A program made the position numbers and the translations under genes. DNA of 64,000 nt from Levilactobacillus lanxiensis. GTDB lineage: Bacteria; Bacillota; Bacilli; Lactobacillales; Lactobacillaceae. Within the stretch, counting starts at the first letter, position 1. Every line of letters begins with the position of its first letter. The notes beneath the pieces were generated by a model. That model searched no databases. It was given only the letters and a program-made list of their open reading frames with translations, and was not told the DNA's origin. The stretch is from assembly GCF_016861655.1 (NCBI RefSeq), contig NZ_BOLN01000001.1:415443-479442 (forward strand). Reading direction: 5' to 3'. Positions 1 to 7,827 of this stretch are shown piece by piece.

Positions 1-379
1 AGAAATCCATGACGGAAATCTGGTCGTCCTTAGCCCGCCGAGCGTTAACAGCGGCGCGCAGGAATTCAGCGTTCGTGACCCCTTGGATTTCAGCGGGGTA
101 TTGCATGCCTAAGAACAAGCCTTTACGCGCCCGTTCATCAACTGGCATGTCCACGATGCTCTCGCCGTTCAAGAGAATATCACCTTGGGTAACGTGGTAA
201 GATGGCTGGCCCATGATCGTTTGGGACAACGTTGATTTCCCGGTACCGTTAGGCCCCATGATGGCGTGGATTTCACCAGTCTTCATGGTTAAGTTAACCC
301 CTTTTAAGATTTCCTTAGCCGTTTGATTTTCTTCATCGGTCACTTCAACGTGTAAGTCTTTAATTTCTAGTGTTGCCAT
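1..379 (-). CDS. sufC: Fe-S cluster assembly ATPase SufC (N-terminal part)
   Basis: The gene runs off the left edge, so only about the first 126 residues are present. Reading the minus strand from ATG at 379 gives [13 protein letters not shown], then a Walker A motif GPNGTGKST around residues 42-50 and the SufC-typical stretch [15 protein letters not shown]. SufC is the cytosolic ABC-type ATPase of the SufBCD scaffold that builds iron-sulfur clusters. A GGAGG ribosome site lies about 8 bases before the ATG. In lactobacilli sufC heads sufCDSUB, so the rest of the operon is expected to the left. The neighbouring feo iron-uptake genes fit an iron theme. Identification is secure from the motif set; operon content is inferred. 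Confidence 0.94.
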   Translation of the reverse strand, partial: MATLEIKDLHVEVTDEENQTAKEILKGVNLTMKTGEIHAIMGPNGTGKSTLSQTIMGQPSYHVTQGDILLNGESIVDMPVDERARKGLFLGMQYPAEIQGVTNAEFLRAAVNARRAKDDQISVMDF

Positions 380-523
380 TATCCATCAACCTCCGTTAGT
401 TATGAAATTCACTGTTGTGGCGTTTTTCATTGCGGTCTTGTGCAGTTTTCACAAATTATGCCCGCATATTCCGGAAAGTGTGCAATTTTATGCCTGGGGC
501 TATTCCGCTTTAGACCGCCCTTT

Positions 524-609
524 GTAAGCGCTTGACATTATTATAGGCAGAATATTCCTGGAATAATATTAGGCATTTCCCTAATATATGTGAAAGTGCT
601 TACATGGTA
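524..609. promoter_or_regulatory. sufC upstream region with cre-like sites and dyads
   Basis: Two cre-like sequences flank a dyad-rich core: TGTAAGCGCTTGACA near 526-540 (one base longer than the classic cre) and TGAAAGTGCTTACA near 591-604 (one mismatch). Between them are TATTCC-T-GGAATA near 553-565 and ATTAG-N8-CTAAT near 569-586. On the minus strand TATAAT at 541-546 could be a -10 box for sufC, but no good -35 is visible. CcpA control is an inference from the motifs. Confidence 0.4.
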
Positions 610-670
610 AGCTAGACCCATCAAATGCATTAACCTGCTCTTGGTGTCTGGGTCAAACGTCTTTTAACAG

Positions 671-937
671 CGCCTCCGGACTGGTGAAAATGGGCCGGTC
701 CGTGCTGAACGTTCCCGCCGGTGGCCTCAAGACGCCCTGCTGTGGGGACCGGCTCCAGCCTGAGAAGCGGTCTGGGGCCTCGCCTTGAAACCTCGCTAAA
801 AACCGCGAGTTTCCAAGGTCGTCCCGTGCTCTAAGCTGAGAAAATCACTCAGCTAAGACCACCGACACAGCTGGTCATCTTGGCCCACCTCTGGTCACTC
901 ACACGGCGCGCATTTTCACCAGCCCTGCGGCTAAGAC
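671..937 (-). repeat. Structured intergenic repeat, copy A (long form)
   Basis: Long-form member of the dispersed family, in minus orientation. The outer arms are CTCCGGACTGGTGAAAATG at one end and CATTTTCACCAGCCCTGCGG at the other. Internally it carries the family signature CAGCCTGAGAAGCGGTCTGG, which is the reverse complement of the GACCGC/CAGGCT hairpin of the other copies. It shares extended internal blocks (for example ACCACCGACACAGC and GTCGTCCCGTGCTCTA) with copy H only, so A and H form a long subtype. It lies upstream of sufC and points in the same direction as sufC. Confidence 0.85.
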
Positions 938-1211
938 TTGTTTGGCCCGTCACCAAGGCGGTTCATGCAGTTGATGAGTAGCTGACCATGCCATTGGTTG
1001 GTTGTGCTACTTCTTCTATCACTTAATCATTATTCTGGCTGTGCGCCTCTATCACATAATTTGATGGCAACTTAGCCACTGCTTAATCTCGTGCGCAGCT
1101 GCTTACTTGAATAATGCAAACATAAGCTTGCTGATTAAACCTGTCTCACCTATATGATTGCGGGAGAACCAGTGGCAACCAAATGACACGCAAACTGGTG
1201 CTGGTTAAACC
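938..1211. other. Intergenic stretch without recognised feature
   Basis: No ORF with a ribosome site, no terminator and no convincing promoter was seen. Its right end contains CTGGTGCTGGTTAAACCA, which recurs just before copy C at about 1415-1432, so the segment leading into the repeats is itself part of a tandem duplication. Confidence 0.5.
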
Positions 1212-1390
1212 AACGTCAGCCGCAGGCAGGGTGAAAATGGCTTCAGCCGTGGGAATGTTCTTAGCCGCGCTCTTTGCGGGTTAGAACATTGGTGTCTTTG
1301 AAACTCGCTCCTCAGAGGTTCAAAGCATCCCGGAGACCGCCCTTTGGCTCTGGCACGTTCCGAGCCATTTTCAGCTTGCTGAAGGCGAAA
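1212..1390 (+). repeat. Structured intergenic repeat, copy B
   Basis: Short-form copy in plus orientation. It shows GTCAGCCGCAGGCAGG, the conserved TCAGCCGTGGGA, a first hairpin with arms AATGTTCTTAG and TTAGAACATT, a second with TTTGAAAC and GTTCAAAG, and a third around GAGACCGCCCTTTGGCTC. The 3' arm (CCATTTTCAGCTTGCTGAAGGCG) has diverged from the 5' arm, so this copy looks partly decayed. It is in tandem with copy C at a 218-bp period. Confidence 0.85.
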
Positions 1391-1430
1391 TCACTGGCAC
1401 ACCAGTATCAAACCGGTGCTGGTTAAACCA

Positions 1431-1618
1431 ACGTCAGCCGCAGGCAGGGTGAAAATGAGCTCAGCCGTGGGAGTTCCCTTAGCGGTTTACCGCTTAGGGA
1501 ACTGATATCTTTGAGACTCGCTCCTTGAGGCTCAAAGTAAGTCTGAAGACCGCTTCCCAGGCTTCAGGCGGCGCCCACAGCGTCACGACTCAGTTTTCAC
1601 CCTGCCGGAGGCGAAACC
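1431..1618 (+). repeat. Structured intergenic repeat, copy C
   Basis: Well-preserved short-form copy. The 5' arm GGCAGGGTGAAAATGAG pairs with the 3' arm CTCAGTTTTCACCCTGCC with one bulge. Hairpin 1 has arms GTTCCCTTAGCGG and CCGCTTAGGGAAC, hairpin 2 TTTGAGAC and GGCTCAAAG, hairpin 3 CTGAAGACCGC and GGCTTCAG. The conserved blocks TCAGCCGTGGGA and CCCACAGCG face each other. It ends about 60 bp before feoA, in the same orientation. Confidence 0.88.
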
Positions 1619-1678
1619 AACGACAATATTTAACCAGCAAAACCTGTTTAAAGACTTAATTTGAAAGGCCTGATGATA

Positions 1679-1906
1679 ATGCAACTCCGTTATTCAGAAT
1701 CAGCCTATCCAATCGTAACTGTCGAACAGATGGCGACCCTTGATGGCCAGACCGCTCACCGACTACATAACCTCGGCATTCACCCTGGCAGCCAGCTGAC
1801 CGTGCTCCGGCAATATCCGTTTCACGGCCCCGTCATCGTTGAATTCGATCAGCAGAAAGTTGGGATTCGCTACGTCGTTTTCGAAGCACTCTTAGGGGGG
1901 CACTAG
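1679..1906 (+). CDS. feoA: Ferrous iron transport accessory protein FeoA
   Basis: A 75-residue SH3-like FeoA protein, cytosolic, thought to assist the FeoB ferrous iron transporter. The sequence has the family pattern HRLHNLGIHPGSQLTVLR and VIVEFDQQKVGIR. Three starts are possible: TTG 1661, ATG 1673 and ATG 1679. The last is chosen because GAAAGG at 1663-1668 then sits 10 bases upstream. The stop is separated from the feoB ATG by one base, so the two are certainly cotranscribed. Structured repeats B and C occupy the 470 bp upstream, and no clear Fur box or promoter was recognised between them and the gene. Confidence 0.9.
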   Translation: MQLRYSESAYPIVTVEQMATLDGQTAHRLHNLGIHPGSQLTVLRQYPFHGPVIVEFDQQKVGIRYVVFEALLGGH

Positions 1907-1907
1907 C

Positions 1908-3896
1908 ATGACAACCGTTGCCCTCTTAGGAAATCCAAATACTGGCAAGACCACGCTATTTAACGAACTGACCGATAAATATGCCTACGTTGGTAATTGG
2001 GAAGGGGTCACCGTTGACAAGAAGATGGGGAAGATTCGCCACTCTGAAATGGTGGTGGTCGACCTCCCCGGCATCTATTCCCTCACGCCAATCACCAAGG
2101 ACGAGGCCGTCGCCTGCAACTATTTGCTAAACGACTCGCCCGACATGATTTTAAACGTCACCAACGCCAGTCAGCTGAAACGCAACCTGCTGCTCTCTAT
2201 TGAGCTGTTGGAATTCGGCCGCCCGGTGGTGCTCGCCTTAAACATGATTGATGATTTGAAAACAAACGGGGTCACCTACGACTTCGACGAACTGGCTAAA
2301 CGCTTGGGCTGTCAGGTCCGCGCCACCAACGCTCGGAAGAAATCGGGACTGGATCAACTCCGCCAAGAACTGTTGGCCACGCCGCCGGAAACGACCGCGC
2401 CCCTGCACTTGGCCTATCCCGCTGCGGTTCAGGACGCCATCGCCACGGCCACGCAACAGCTGGTCGCCGACGATCAATTGACGCCGACCTTTGCCAACTG
2501 GCTAGCGATTCAGTTCATGAACCGTAACCAAATCGTCCGCCGCTACGCCAGCAAGCACCAATTGAACCCTCTCCTGACCCAGCAGGACGCTTACGACAAA
2601 CAAGACTTTGAGGAACAAATCTTCCAAACGCGACTGGCCTTCATTGATGAAACGCTGACGGCCACGACCAAGTATCTGCACGAGGTCTCCAATGCCAATT
2701 TGACGGCGAAGATTGACCGCATCGTCACCCATCCCCTGTTGGGGCTCCCCATTTTCGTGGGTATATTCCTGTTAATGTTCAAGCTATCCTTCGATTGGAT
2801 TGGAACGCCGCTGTCGGACGTGATGGACGCCTTTATCTCCGGGCCACTGTCCGCGACCGCCAGTCACTTTCTGACCAGCGTTGGGGCCATGCCGTTTCTG
2901 AAATCCCTAATCGTTGACGGCATTATCGCCGGCGTTGGGGGCGTGCTCAGCTTCATTCCTCAGATTTTCGTGTTGTTCGCGTGCATTTCCATTCTGGAAG
3001 ATTCCGGCTACATGGCCCGCGCCGCGCTAGTGACCGACCGGCTGATGCAGCTGATTGGGCTCAACGGTAAAGCCTTCATTCCGCTGATTATCGGCTTCGG
3101 CTGTAACGTCACGGGGATCATGGCCGCGCGCACGATTGAGCAACCCAAGGAACGGCTGGTCACCACGCTGATCTCGCCATTTATGAGTTGTTCGGCCCGG
3201 CTCCCCATCTATGGGCTGTTCGTTGCCGCCTTCTTCGACCGGAACCAGGCGCTGATCGTGCTCTCCCTCTATTTCCTGGGGATTGCGCTGGCGCTGTTTA
3301 TGGCCAAGATTTATCAGTGGGTGTTTAAAGTTAAAGAAAATTCCGTCTTCATTATTGAATTGCCCAAGTACCACATGCCCCGGCCGGACATCATCGCCAT
3401 GGGCACCTGGGAAAAGGGCAAGGGCTTCATCCGCAAGGCCGGCACCGTCATTTTTGGCGGCACCGTGCTCATCTGGCTGCTGTCCAACCTGGGACCAGCC
3501 GGCATGGTGACCAACATCGACCAGAGTTTCTCCGCCATGATTGGCCGCTTCGTCCTGCCCGTCTTCGCCCCTATCGGCATCACCTCGTGGCAAACGATCA
3601 GCGCGCTGATGACCGGGATTCTGGCCAAGGAAGTCATCAGTTCCAGCATGATCGTGCTCTTCCATTTGAGCGGGCAAACCGGTTTGATTGCCACCTTCAG
3701 TTCCCTGTTCACCCCGTTGTCTGCCTACGCCGTCCTGGTCTTCATCCTGATTTACGCACCGTGCTTTGCCACCTTGGCGACCATCAAGGCCGAAACCAAT
3801 TCGACCAAGTGGGCCGTTTATTCCGTGGTCTCCAACACGGTGATCGCCTACCTGGTCGCGATGATTATCTTCCAGGTCGGGTCGCTATTCATTTAA
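1908..3896 (+). CDS. feoB: Ferrous iron transporter FeoB
   Basis: A 662-residue membrane protein that imports Fe2+ using an N-terminal GTPase-like domain. G-motifs are visible: G1 GNPNTGKT at residues 8-15, G3 DLPG at 52-55 and G4 NMID at 112-115. A helical insert follows to about residue 270. The C-terminal half holds hydrophobic segments with the conserved GCNVTGIMAARTIE, MSCSARLPIY and LAKEVISSSM blocks, corresponding to the two Gate regions and the FeoB-associated Cys region. The length is typical of the shorter Firmicutes FeoB. It follows feoA by one base and is followed by a small Cys-rich protein gene. Confidence 0.97.
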   Translation: MTTVALLGNPNTGKTTLFNELTDKYAYVGNWEGVTVDKKMGKIRHSEMVVVDLPGIYSLTPITKDEAVACNYLLNDSPDMILNVTNASQLKRNLLLSIELLEFGRPVVLALNMIDDLKTNGVTYDFDELAKRLGCQVRATNARKKSGLDQLRQELLATPPETTAPLHLAYPAAVQDAIATATQQLVADDQLTPTFANWLAIQFMNRNQIVRRYASKHQLNPLLTQQDAYDKQDFEEQIFQTRLAFIDETLTATTKYLHEVSNANLTAKIDRIVTHPLLGLPIFVGIFLLMFKLSFDWIGTPLSDVMDAFISGPLSATASHFLTSVGAMPFLKSLIVDGIIAGVGGVLSFIPQIFVLFACISILEDSGYMARAALVTDRLMQLIGLNGKAFIPLIIGFGCNVTGIMAARTIEQPKERLVTTLISPFMSCSARLPIYGLFVAAFFDRNQALIVLSLYFLGIALALFMAKIYQWVFKVKENSVFIIELPKYHMPRPDIIAMGTWEKGKGFIRKAGTVIFGGTVLIWLLSNLGPAGMVTNIDQSFSAMIGRFVLPVFAPIGITSWQTISALMTGILAKEVISSSMIVLFHLSGQTGLIATFSSLFTPLSAYAVLVFILIYAPCFATLATIKAETNSTKWAVYSVVSNTVIAYLVAMIIFQVGSLFI

Positions 3897-3912
3897 AAAG
3901 GAGCGCTTGTCC

Positions 3913-4062
3913 ATGTCAATCCTGATTAATAGCGTTATTGTTATTGCCATCATTGGTGGCGCTGGGTTCGTGTTGTACCGGCATTTGAAAAAGTCCAGCC
4001 AGGGCAGCTGTCCGGCGTGCGAATACGATTGCCCCGCCAAACAACAACTGAAAAAGCACTAA
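3913..4062 (+). CDS. FeoB-associated Cys-rich small membrane protein
   Basis: A 49-residue ORF. It begins MSILINSVIVIAIIGGAG, a single membrane helix, and ends in a cytosolic tail with the cluster CPACEYDCP. A strong AAAAGGAG site lies 9 bases before the ATG and only 16 bases separate it from feoB. This matches the FeoB-associated Cys-rich membrane protein family, often placed last in Firmicutes feo operons, where it may act in place of FeoC. The function of the family is not settled; the three cysteines could bind iron or an Fe-S cluster, which is inference. Confidence 0.85.
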   Translation: MSILINSVIVIAIIGGAGFVLYRHLKKSSQGSCPACEYDCPAKQQLKKH

Positions 4063-4084
4063 GCTGAAAAACACGTGTCGTAAT

Positions 4085-4268
4085 GCGCTACGCCGGCGGG
4101 CGACCGGTGCTCCCAGCCTATGGGGACCGCCCGAAGCCTGAGAAGCGGTCTTCGCGCTAGAGCCTCAAAGTACAGAGTCTCCAGCACGTCCAGTGGCGTA
4201 AGCCGACCCAGAACGTCGACAAACGCCACGAACACAGGATTCCGCACCGGTCGCCCGCCAGCTACGCT
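4085..4268 (-). repeat. Structured intergenic repeat, copy D (diverged)
   Basis: A diverged copy in minus orientation, recognised by the CGAAGCCTGAGAAGCGGTCT hairpin (reverse complement of the family GACCGC/CAGGC hairpin) and the GCCTCAAAG block. Its outer arms are quite different in sequence from other copies yet perfectly complementary over 16 bases: GGCGGGCGACCGGTGC at 4095-4110 and GCACCGGTCGCCCGCC at 4244-4259. It lies just after the feo operon and before its terminator. Confidence 0.75.
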
Positions 4269-4362
4269 AACCCTAGTTTTTCGGTTGCGCCTTTTCATTG
4301 TTGGCGGTCAGCGCATTTGTGCTACTGTTATCATTACTTAATTCGTCTTCCTCCAAATAGTT

Positions 4363-4407
4363 ATAGGTCGTGATTCCTAATCAAATGGAATTACGACCTA
4401 TTTTTTT
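4363..4407 (+). terminator. Terminator after the feo operon
   Basis: Stem ATAGGTCGTGATTCC with GGAATTACGACCTAT, a 9-base loop, then TTTTTTT. It closes the feo transcription unit if transcription continues through repeat D. Confidence 0.8.
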
Positions 4408-4425
4408 GATTATCCTCTGCGTGTA

Positions 4426-4580
4426 AGCGTTTCAAATCAAAAATCGGCAATTTTTTAATAAACAGCGACGGTTGGACCCGTACAAATCAAAAAATCAGCC
4501 TTTTTTCAATAAACATCAACGGTTAACACCCGCGTAAATCAAAATCAACCGTTTTTCCATTAATGCTACGATTAAGCTGA
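4426..4580. repeat. Three degenerate tandem units of about 51 bp
   Basis: AAATCAAAAATCGGCAATTT at 4434, AAATCAAAAAATCAGCCTTT at 4484 and AAATCAAAATCAACCG at 4536 start three related units, each followed by a T-run, then ATAAACA (TTAATGC in the third), then a GACGGTT-like block. The array sits between two hairpins that share GGTCGTGATTCC. No ORF crosses it and its role is unknown. Confidence 0.6.
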
Positions 4581-4614
4581 TACCCTATTAGGTGACATTC
4601 TCCCAGATAGCAAA

Positions 4615-4654
4615 AGATCGTGACCCTTAGTTTTAGGGAATCACGACCTTTTCT
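4615..4654. terminator. Hairpin resembling a terminator
   Basis: AGATCGTGACCCT pairs with AGGGAATCACGACCT around a short loop, followed by TTTTCT on the plus strand. Its stem repeats the GGTCGTGATTCC sequence of the hairpin at 4363-4407. No gene ends nearby on the plus strand, so a terminator role is uncertain. Confidence 0.5.
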
Positions 4655-4746
4655 GTTAGTAATCAACATTCACGTAAAGTGTCTGTTCACGCAGTCAGTC
4701 TAGAAAACTGCCGAACTAGCAAACACTTTGCGACCGGGCTAAATCT

Positions 4747-4929
4747 ACGTCAGCCGCAGAGATGGTGAAAATGAGTTCAGCCGTGGGAGTGGCCTTAGCG
4801 GTTTCACCGCTTAGACCACTGATATCTTTGAGACGTGATTTTCGGCTCAAAGTAAGCCTGGAGACCGCTCCTTGACTCCAGGCGTGCGCCCACAGCGTCA
4901 CGACTCATTTTCACCATCTCGGAGGCGAC
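4747..4929 (+). repeat. Structured intergenic repeat, copy E
   Basis: Short form, plus orientation. Outer arms GAGATGGTGAAAATGAGT (4759-4776) and ACTCATTTTCACCATCTC (4903-4920) are perfectly complementary. Hairpin 1 has arms GTGGCCTTAGCGG and CCGCTTAGACCAC, hairpin 2 TTTGAG and CTCAAAG, hairpin 3 CCTGGAGACCGC and GACTCCAGG. Its 3' end supplies the last codons and stop of the converging glycosyltransferase gene. Confidence 0.88.
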
Positions 4930-5761
4930 CATTTAGCCGTTGGAGCTGTTGCTGGTAGTTCAGGAATAGACCGGTAAACTTGCCGTCGCTGGCCGGGTCC
5001 CACGGCTTGGGCGTCCCGCAGTAATGCAGAATCACCGTATTGGCCATCACCCAGTGAATCTCGTGCTGATTCAGGCTGCGCGTCTGGTACATCAGGTATT
5101 TACGCGTGTCGTAGTTCCAGATTTCCTCGGAAATTTCCAAAATATCCGGCCCGTACAGGAAGTTCAAGATATCCTGATCCGGTAAAATTAACTCGCTTTC
5201 ATATTTCTCAATTGTCTGCGTGATGTCGCTCAGCTTAATCTTGGTCCGCGCTTGGTCCAAATCAATGACCAGCACACCCGAGTTGAAATAGCTGGTCGTC
5301 GTGCCCAGCCGCAACTGATTGACGCTGTCCATAAGATTGGTCACGCCGCGGTGAACGGCGGCCGCTAACATGTGACCCGCTAAATCTAGCGTCCATAATG
5401 GCCGTAAATTGTTAATCACCAACAAGTCCGGGTCCAAATAAATGACCCGCTTCACTGATTTCGGCAAAATCTGTCCGCTCAAGAGGCGGAAATACATTTC
5501 CCGTGGATACCGTTTGATCAAGGGAACGCCAGCCGTGAAGTCCGCCGTCACCCGTTCGGCGCTCAACTCCCAGCCAAACGCCGTGGTCAGTCGCCGCACA
5601 GACGCCACCTCATCAGGCGTCAGACTGGCATGCACCAGCCACAAATGCATGCGTTCCCCAGGATTATTGGCGTGCGCCGAATACAACATAACTTTCAACG
5701 GCTCCAAGTATCCAGAATTGAGTGTGACCAGCAAATTAATTTCATCAGACAAAGCTTCCAC
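4898..5761 (-). CDS. GT8-family glycosyltransferase
   Basis: A 287-residue protein with the GT8 (LgtC/glycogenin-like) pattern. Motifs are INLLVTLNSGYLEPLKVML at the start, the metal- and nucleotide-sugar-binding DPDLL (DxD) near residue 109, YFNSGVLVIDL near 158 and DQDILNFLYG near 194, with a late HYCGTPKPW block. GT8 enzymes are retaining transferases using UDP-sugars; the acceptor cannot be read, though cell-surface glycan or glycoprotein is likely. Translation starts at GTG 5761, preceded closely by GGAAG. The last residues (RLRDGENES) and the stop are encoded by the end of structured repeat E, suggesting insertion of the element replaced the original C-terminus. It stands alone, not in a polysaccharide cluster. 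Confidence 0.85.
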   Translation of the reverse strand: MEALSDEINLLVTLNSGYLEPLKVMLYSAHANNPGERMHLWLVHASLTPDEVASVRRLTTAFGWELSAERVTADFTAGVPLIKRYPREMYFRLLSGQILPKSVKRVIYLDPDLLVINNLRPLWTLDLAGHMLAAAVHRGVTNLMDSVNQLRLGTTTSYFNSGVLVIDLDQARTKIKLSDITQTIEKYESELILPDQDILNFLYGPDILEISEEIWNYDTRKYLMYQTRSLNQHEIHWVMANTVILHYCGTPKPWDPASDGKFTGLFLNYQQQLQRLNGRLRDGENES

Positions 5762-5942
5762 CGACTTCCGTTTGATTTGGTTGATTCTATCTCCATTAAA
5801 TCACGTTTACTGCCTATTTTTGATTCCGACGACTTACAAGTTACACCACAATCTGTGGTCGTAATTTATGACGCATAATTTTGCTCGGAACCCACCCACC
5901 ATCAATACCCGAGGCACAATTTTGCTTGAGACCCGCTCCACC

Positions 5943-6121
5943 CCAGCCGTGAGGGCGACAAAAAATGGGTTCAGCCGTGGGATTTACTGAGCGGTCAGCT
6001 CAGTAAATGGCGACTTTGAAACTCGGGCTGTGAGGTTCAAAGCGAGGTCGAAGACCGCTTCTCAGGCTTCGGCCGTCCTGCCCACCGCGTTCCGACCCAT
6101 TTTTTGTCGCCCGGTAGGCGC
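5943..6121 (+). repeat. Structured intergenic repeat, copy F
   Basis: Outer arms GGGCGACAAAAAATGGG (5953-5969) and CCCATTTTTTGTCGCCC (6096-6112) pair over 17 bases without mismatch, in a sequence unlike copies C or E. Hairpin 1 is ATTTACTGAGC with GCTCAGTAAAT, hairpin 2 TTTGAAAC with GGTTCAAAG, hairpin 3 GGTCGAAGACCGC with GGCTTCGGCC. TCAGCCGTGGGA is kept. It points toward preT, about 440 bp away. Confidence 0.88.
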
Positions 6122-6347
6122 TGACAACGACCATCCCCCAGTCCCAAGCACAATTATGCCATCTGAGGGATTGGGGCGCATATTGGCGGGAATAATTCGC
6201 CGCCAGTATTTTATGCCAAAATCACATGGAAAAGTTTCGCCCCAGCACCATTAATTACCGCAATCGCTGGTAATTCACGTTTTCGCAAGGTTTTCGCCAC
6301 CCCAACTATTAGGCAAAACCCTCAATTATGCCAAATGACAGGTGTTT

Positions 6348-6373
6348 TTTCTATATACAAATGTATATAGAAA
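6348..6373. promoter_or_regulatory. Strong palindromic operator candidate upstream of preT
   Basis: TTTCTATATAC, AAAT, GTATATAGAAA: two 11-base arms in perfect inversion around four bases. It lies 190 bp before preT in a region without other genes. No regulator gene is adjacent, so the cognate protein is unknown. Confidence 0.55.
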
Positions 6374-6564
6374 CCGCTCCCAAACGCGAATATCGGCCAG
6401 AATTCCCGGGAATTTTTTACCGTCACCCCTGGACATGGTATTCTCTAGTTGTTCAAGGCACGTGAAAGAAATAACAAGGTACATAACCAGACTTATACCG
6501 ACCGTCACGCGCCTCATCATTATAGCAATCAACCAAATCAAAAAAAGATAGTGAGGGTATCAGC

Positions 6565-7827
6565 ATGACTAAAAAATACGAAACAGAAGCCCCAGGATAC
6601 ACTATGACTACGGTGATGGAAGAAGCAGCTCGTTGCTTGCTCTGCCATGACGCACCATGTTCCAAGGCCTGCCCCGCTGACACTGATCCAGCACGTTTCA
6701 TCCGCAGCGTGCGCTTCAACAACGTTAAGGGTGCTGCCGAAACCATTCGGGAAAACAACGCCTTGGGTGCCATTTGTGCCCGGGTTTGCCCAACTGAAAA
6801 GTACTGTGAACTGGCTTGCTCACGGACTGGCATTGACTGCCCTATCGATATCGGTGGGATTCAACGTTACGTCACCGACTTCGAACAAGCTGCCAAGATG
6901 GACATCCTGAAGCAAGGCAAGTCCAACGGCAAGCACATTGCCATCGTTGGTAGCGGCCCTGCTGGCTTGCAAGTTGCCACGACCATGTTGACCAAGGGTT
7001 ACGCCGTTGACATTTACGAAAAGAATGAAAAGGCCGGCGGTTACTTAACCTACGGCATCCCAGAATACCGTTTACCAAACGATATCGTGGAATACGAAAT
7101 CAAGCGGATCATCAACTTAGGTGCTAACATTCACTACAACACCACGGTTGGCGATGACATCATGATGGACGACTTAAAGGCCAACAATGACGCCGTTGTC
7201 GTTGCCGTTGGTGCTAGCGAAAGTAAAGTTCTTCCTATGTTCGCTGACAACGAAAACGTTGAAACGGCCGTTGGCTTCCTGGCTCGCGTTAAAGAAGCCA
7301 AGGGGAACATCACCGACTTACCTGAAAACGCCGTTGTTATCGGTGGTGGGGACGTTGCGATGGATGTTGCCACAACCTTACGCCGCTTAGACGTGAAGAA
7401 CGTGACCGACATGGCTTACGAAGAATTTGACGAATTCAAAGCTTCCAAGAAGGAACTCAAAGGCACCCGCGAAGCCGGCGTTACTATCGTTGATGGCTAC
7501 GTCCCAACTGCTGTAAACGGCAATGAAGTCACCTTCAAGCACCGTCACATCGACAGCGAAATGACCATCAAGTCCAACAAGATCATCCTCGCCGTTGGGC
7601 AACGGGTTAACGCTGCTAACCTGAACATCACCATCGACAAGCACGAAGAAGTTCCTTACGCTGGTTACGGCACTGCCGATCCAAAGGTCTTCGTTACTGG
7701 TGATATCGCTCAAGGCGACAAGACCGTTGTCTGGGCCGTTCGTAAAGGTAAAGAAGTCGCAGAACAAATTGACAAAATGATTATGGGTTCCACTAAAGAA
7801 GCAGACTTGGTAGGAGGTAACGAATAA
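6565..7827 (+). CDS. preT: NAD-dependent dihydropyrimidine dehydrogenase subunit PreT
   Basis: A 420-residue flavoprotein. The N-terminus carries the GltD/PreT-type Fe-S motif [14 protein letters not shown] near residues 24-37 and [15 protein letters not shown] near 72-86. An FAD-binding GSGPAGLQ follows near 129, YGIPEYRLP near 167, and a second Rossmann motif [10 protein letters not shown] near 255. PreT passes electrons between NADH and PreA, which reduces uracil or thymine (or runs the reverse reaction). It overlaps preA by one base (TAATG), so the two are translationally coupled. A GAGGG ribosome site lies before the ATG. No dihydropyrimidinase or ureidopropionase gene follows, so the pathway context is incomplete here. 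Confidence 0.92.
   Translation: MTKKYETEAPGYTMTTVMEEAARCLLCHDAPCSKACPADTDPARFIRSVRFNNVKGAAETIRENNALGAICARVCPTEKYCELACSRTGIDCPIDIGGIQRYVTDFEQAAKMDILKQGKSNGKHIAIVGSGPAGLQVATTMLTKGYAVDIYEKNEKAGGYLTYGIPEYRLPNDIVEYEIKRIINLGANIHYNTTVGDDIMMDDLKANNDAVVVAVGASESKVLPMFADNENVETAVGFLARVKEAKGNITDLPENAVVIGGGDVAMDVATTLRRLDVKNVTDMAYEEFDEFKASKKELKGTREAGVTIVDGYVPTAVNGNEVTFKHRHIDSEMTIKSNKIILAVGQRVNAANLNITIDKHEEVPYAGYGTADPKVFVTGDIAQGDKTVVWAVRKGKEVAEQIDKMIMGSTKEADLVGGNE

Noticed and set aside
3027..3677. 216-residue minus-strand ORF inside feoB
   Set aside because: It is a shadow of the strongly supported feoB frame, without ribosome site or domain pattern.
4059..4298. ORFs across repeat D on both strands
   Set aside because: They are open by chance across a GC-rich inverted repeat; the complementary arms explain the sequence.
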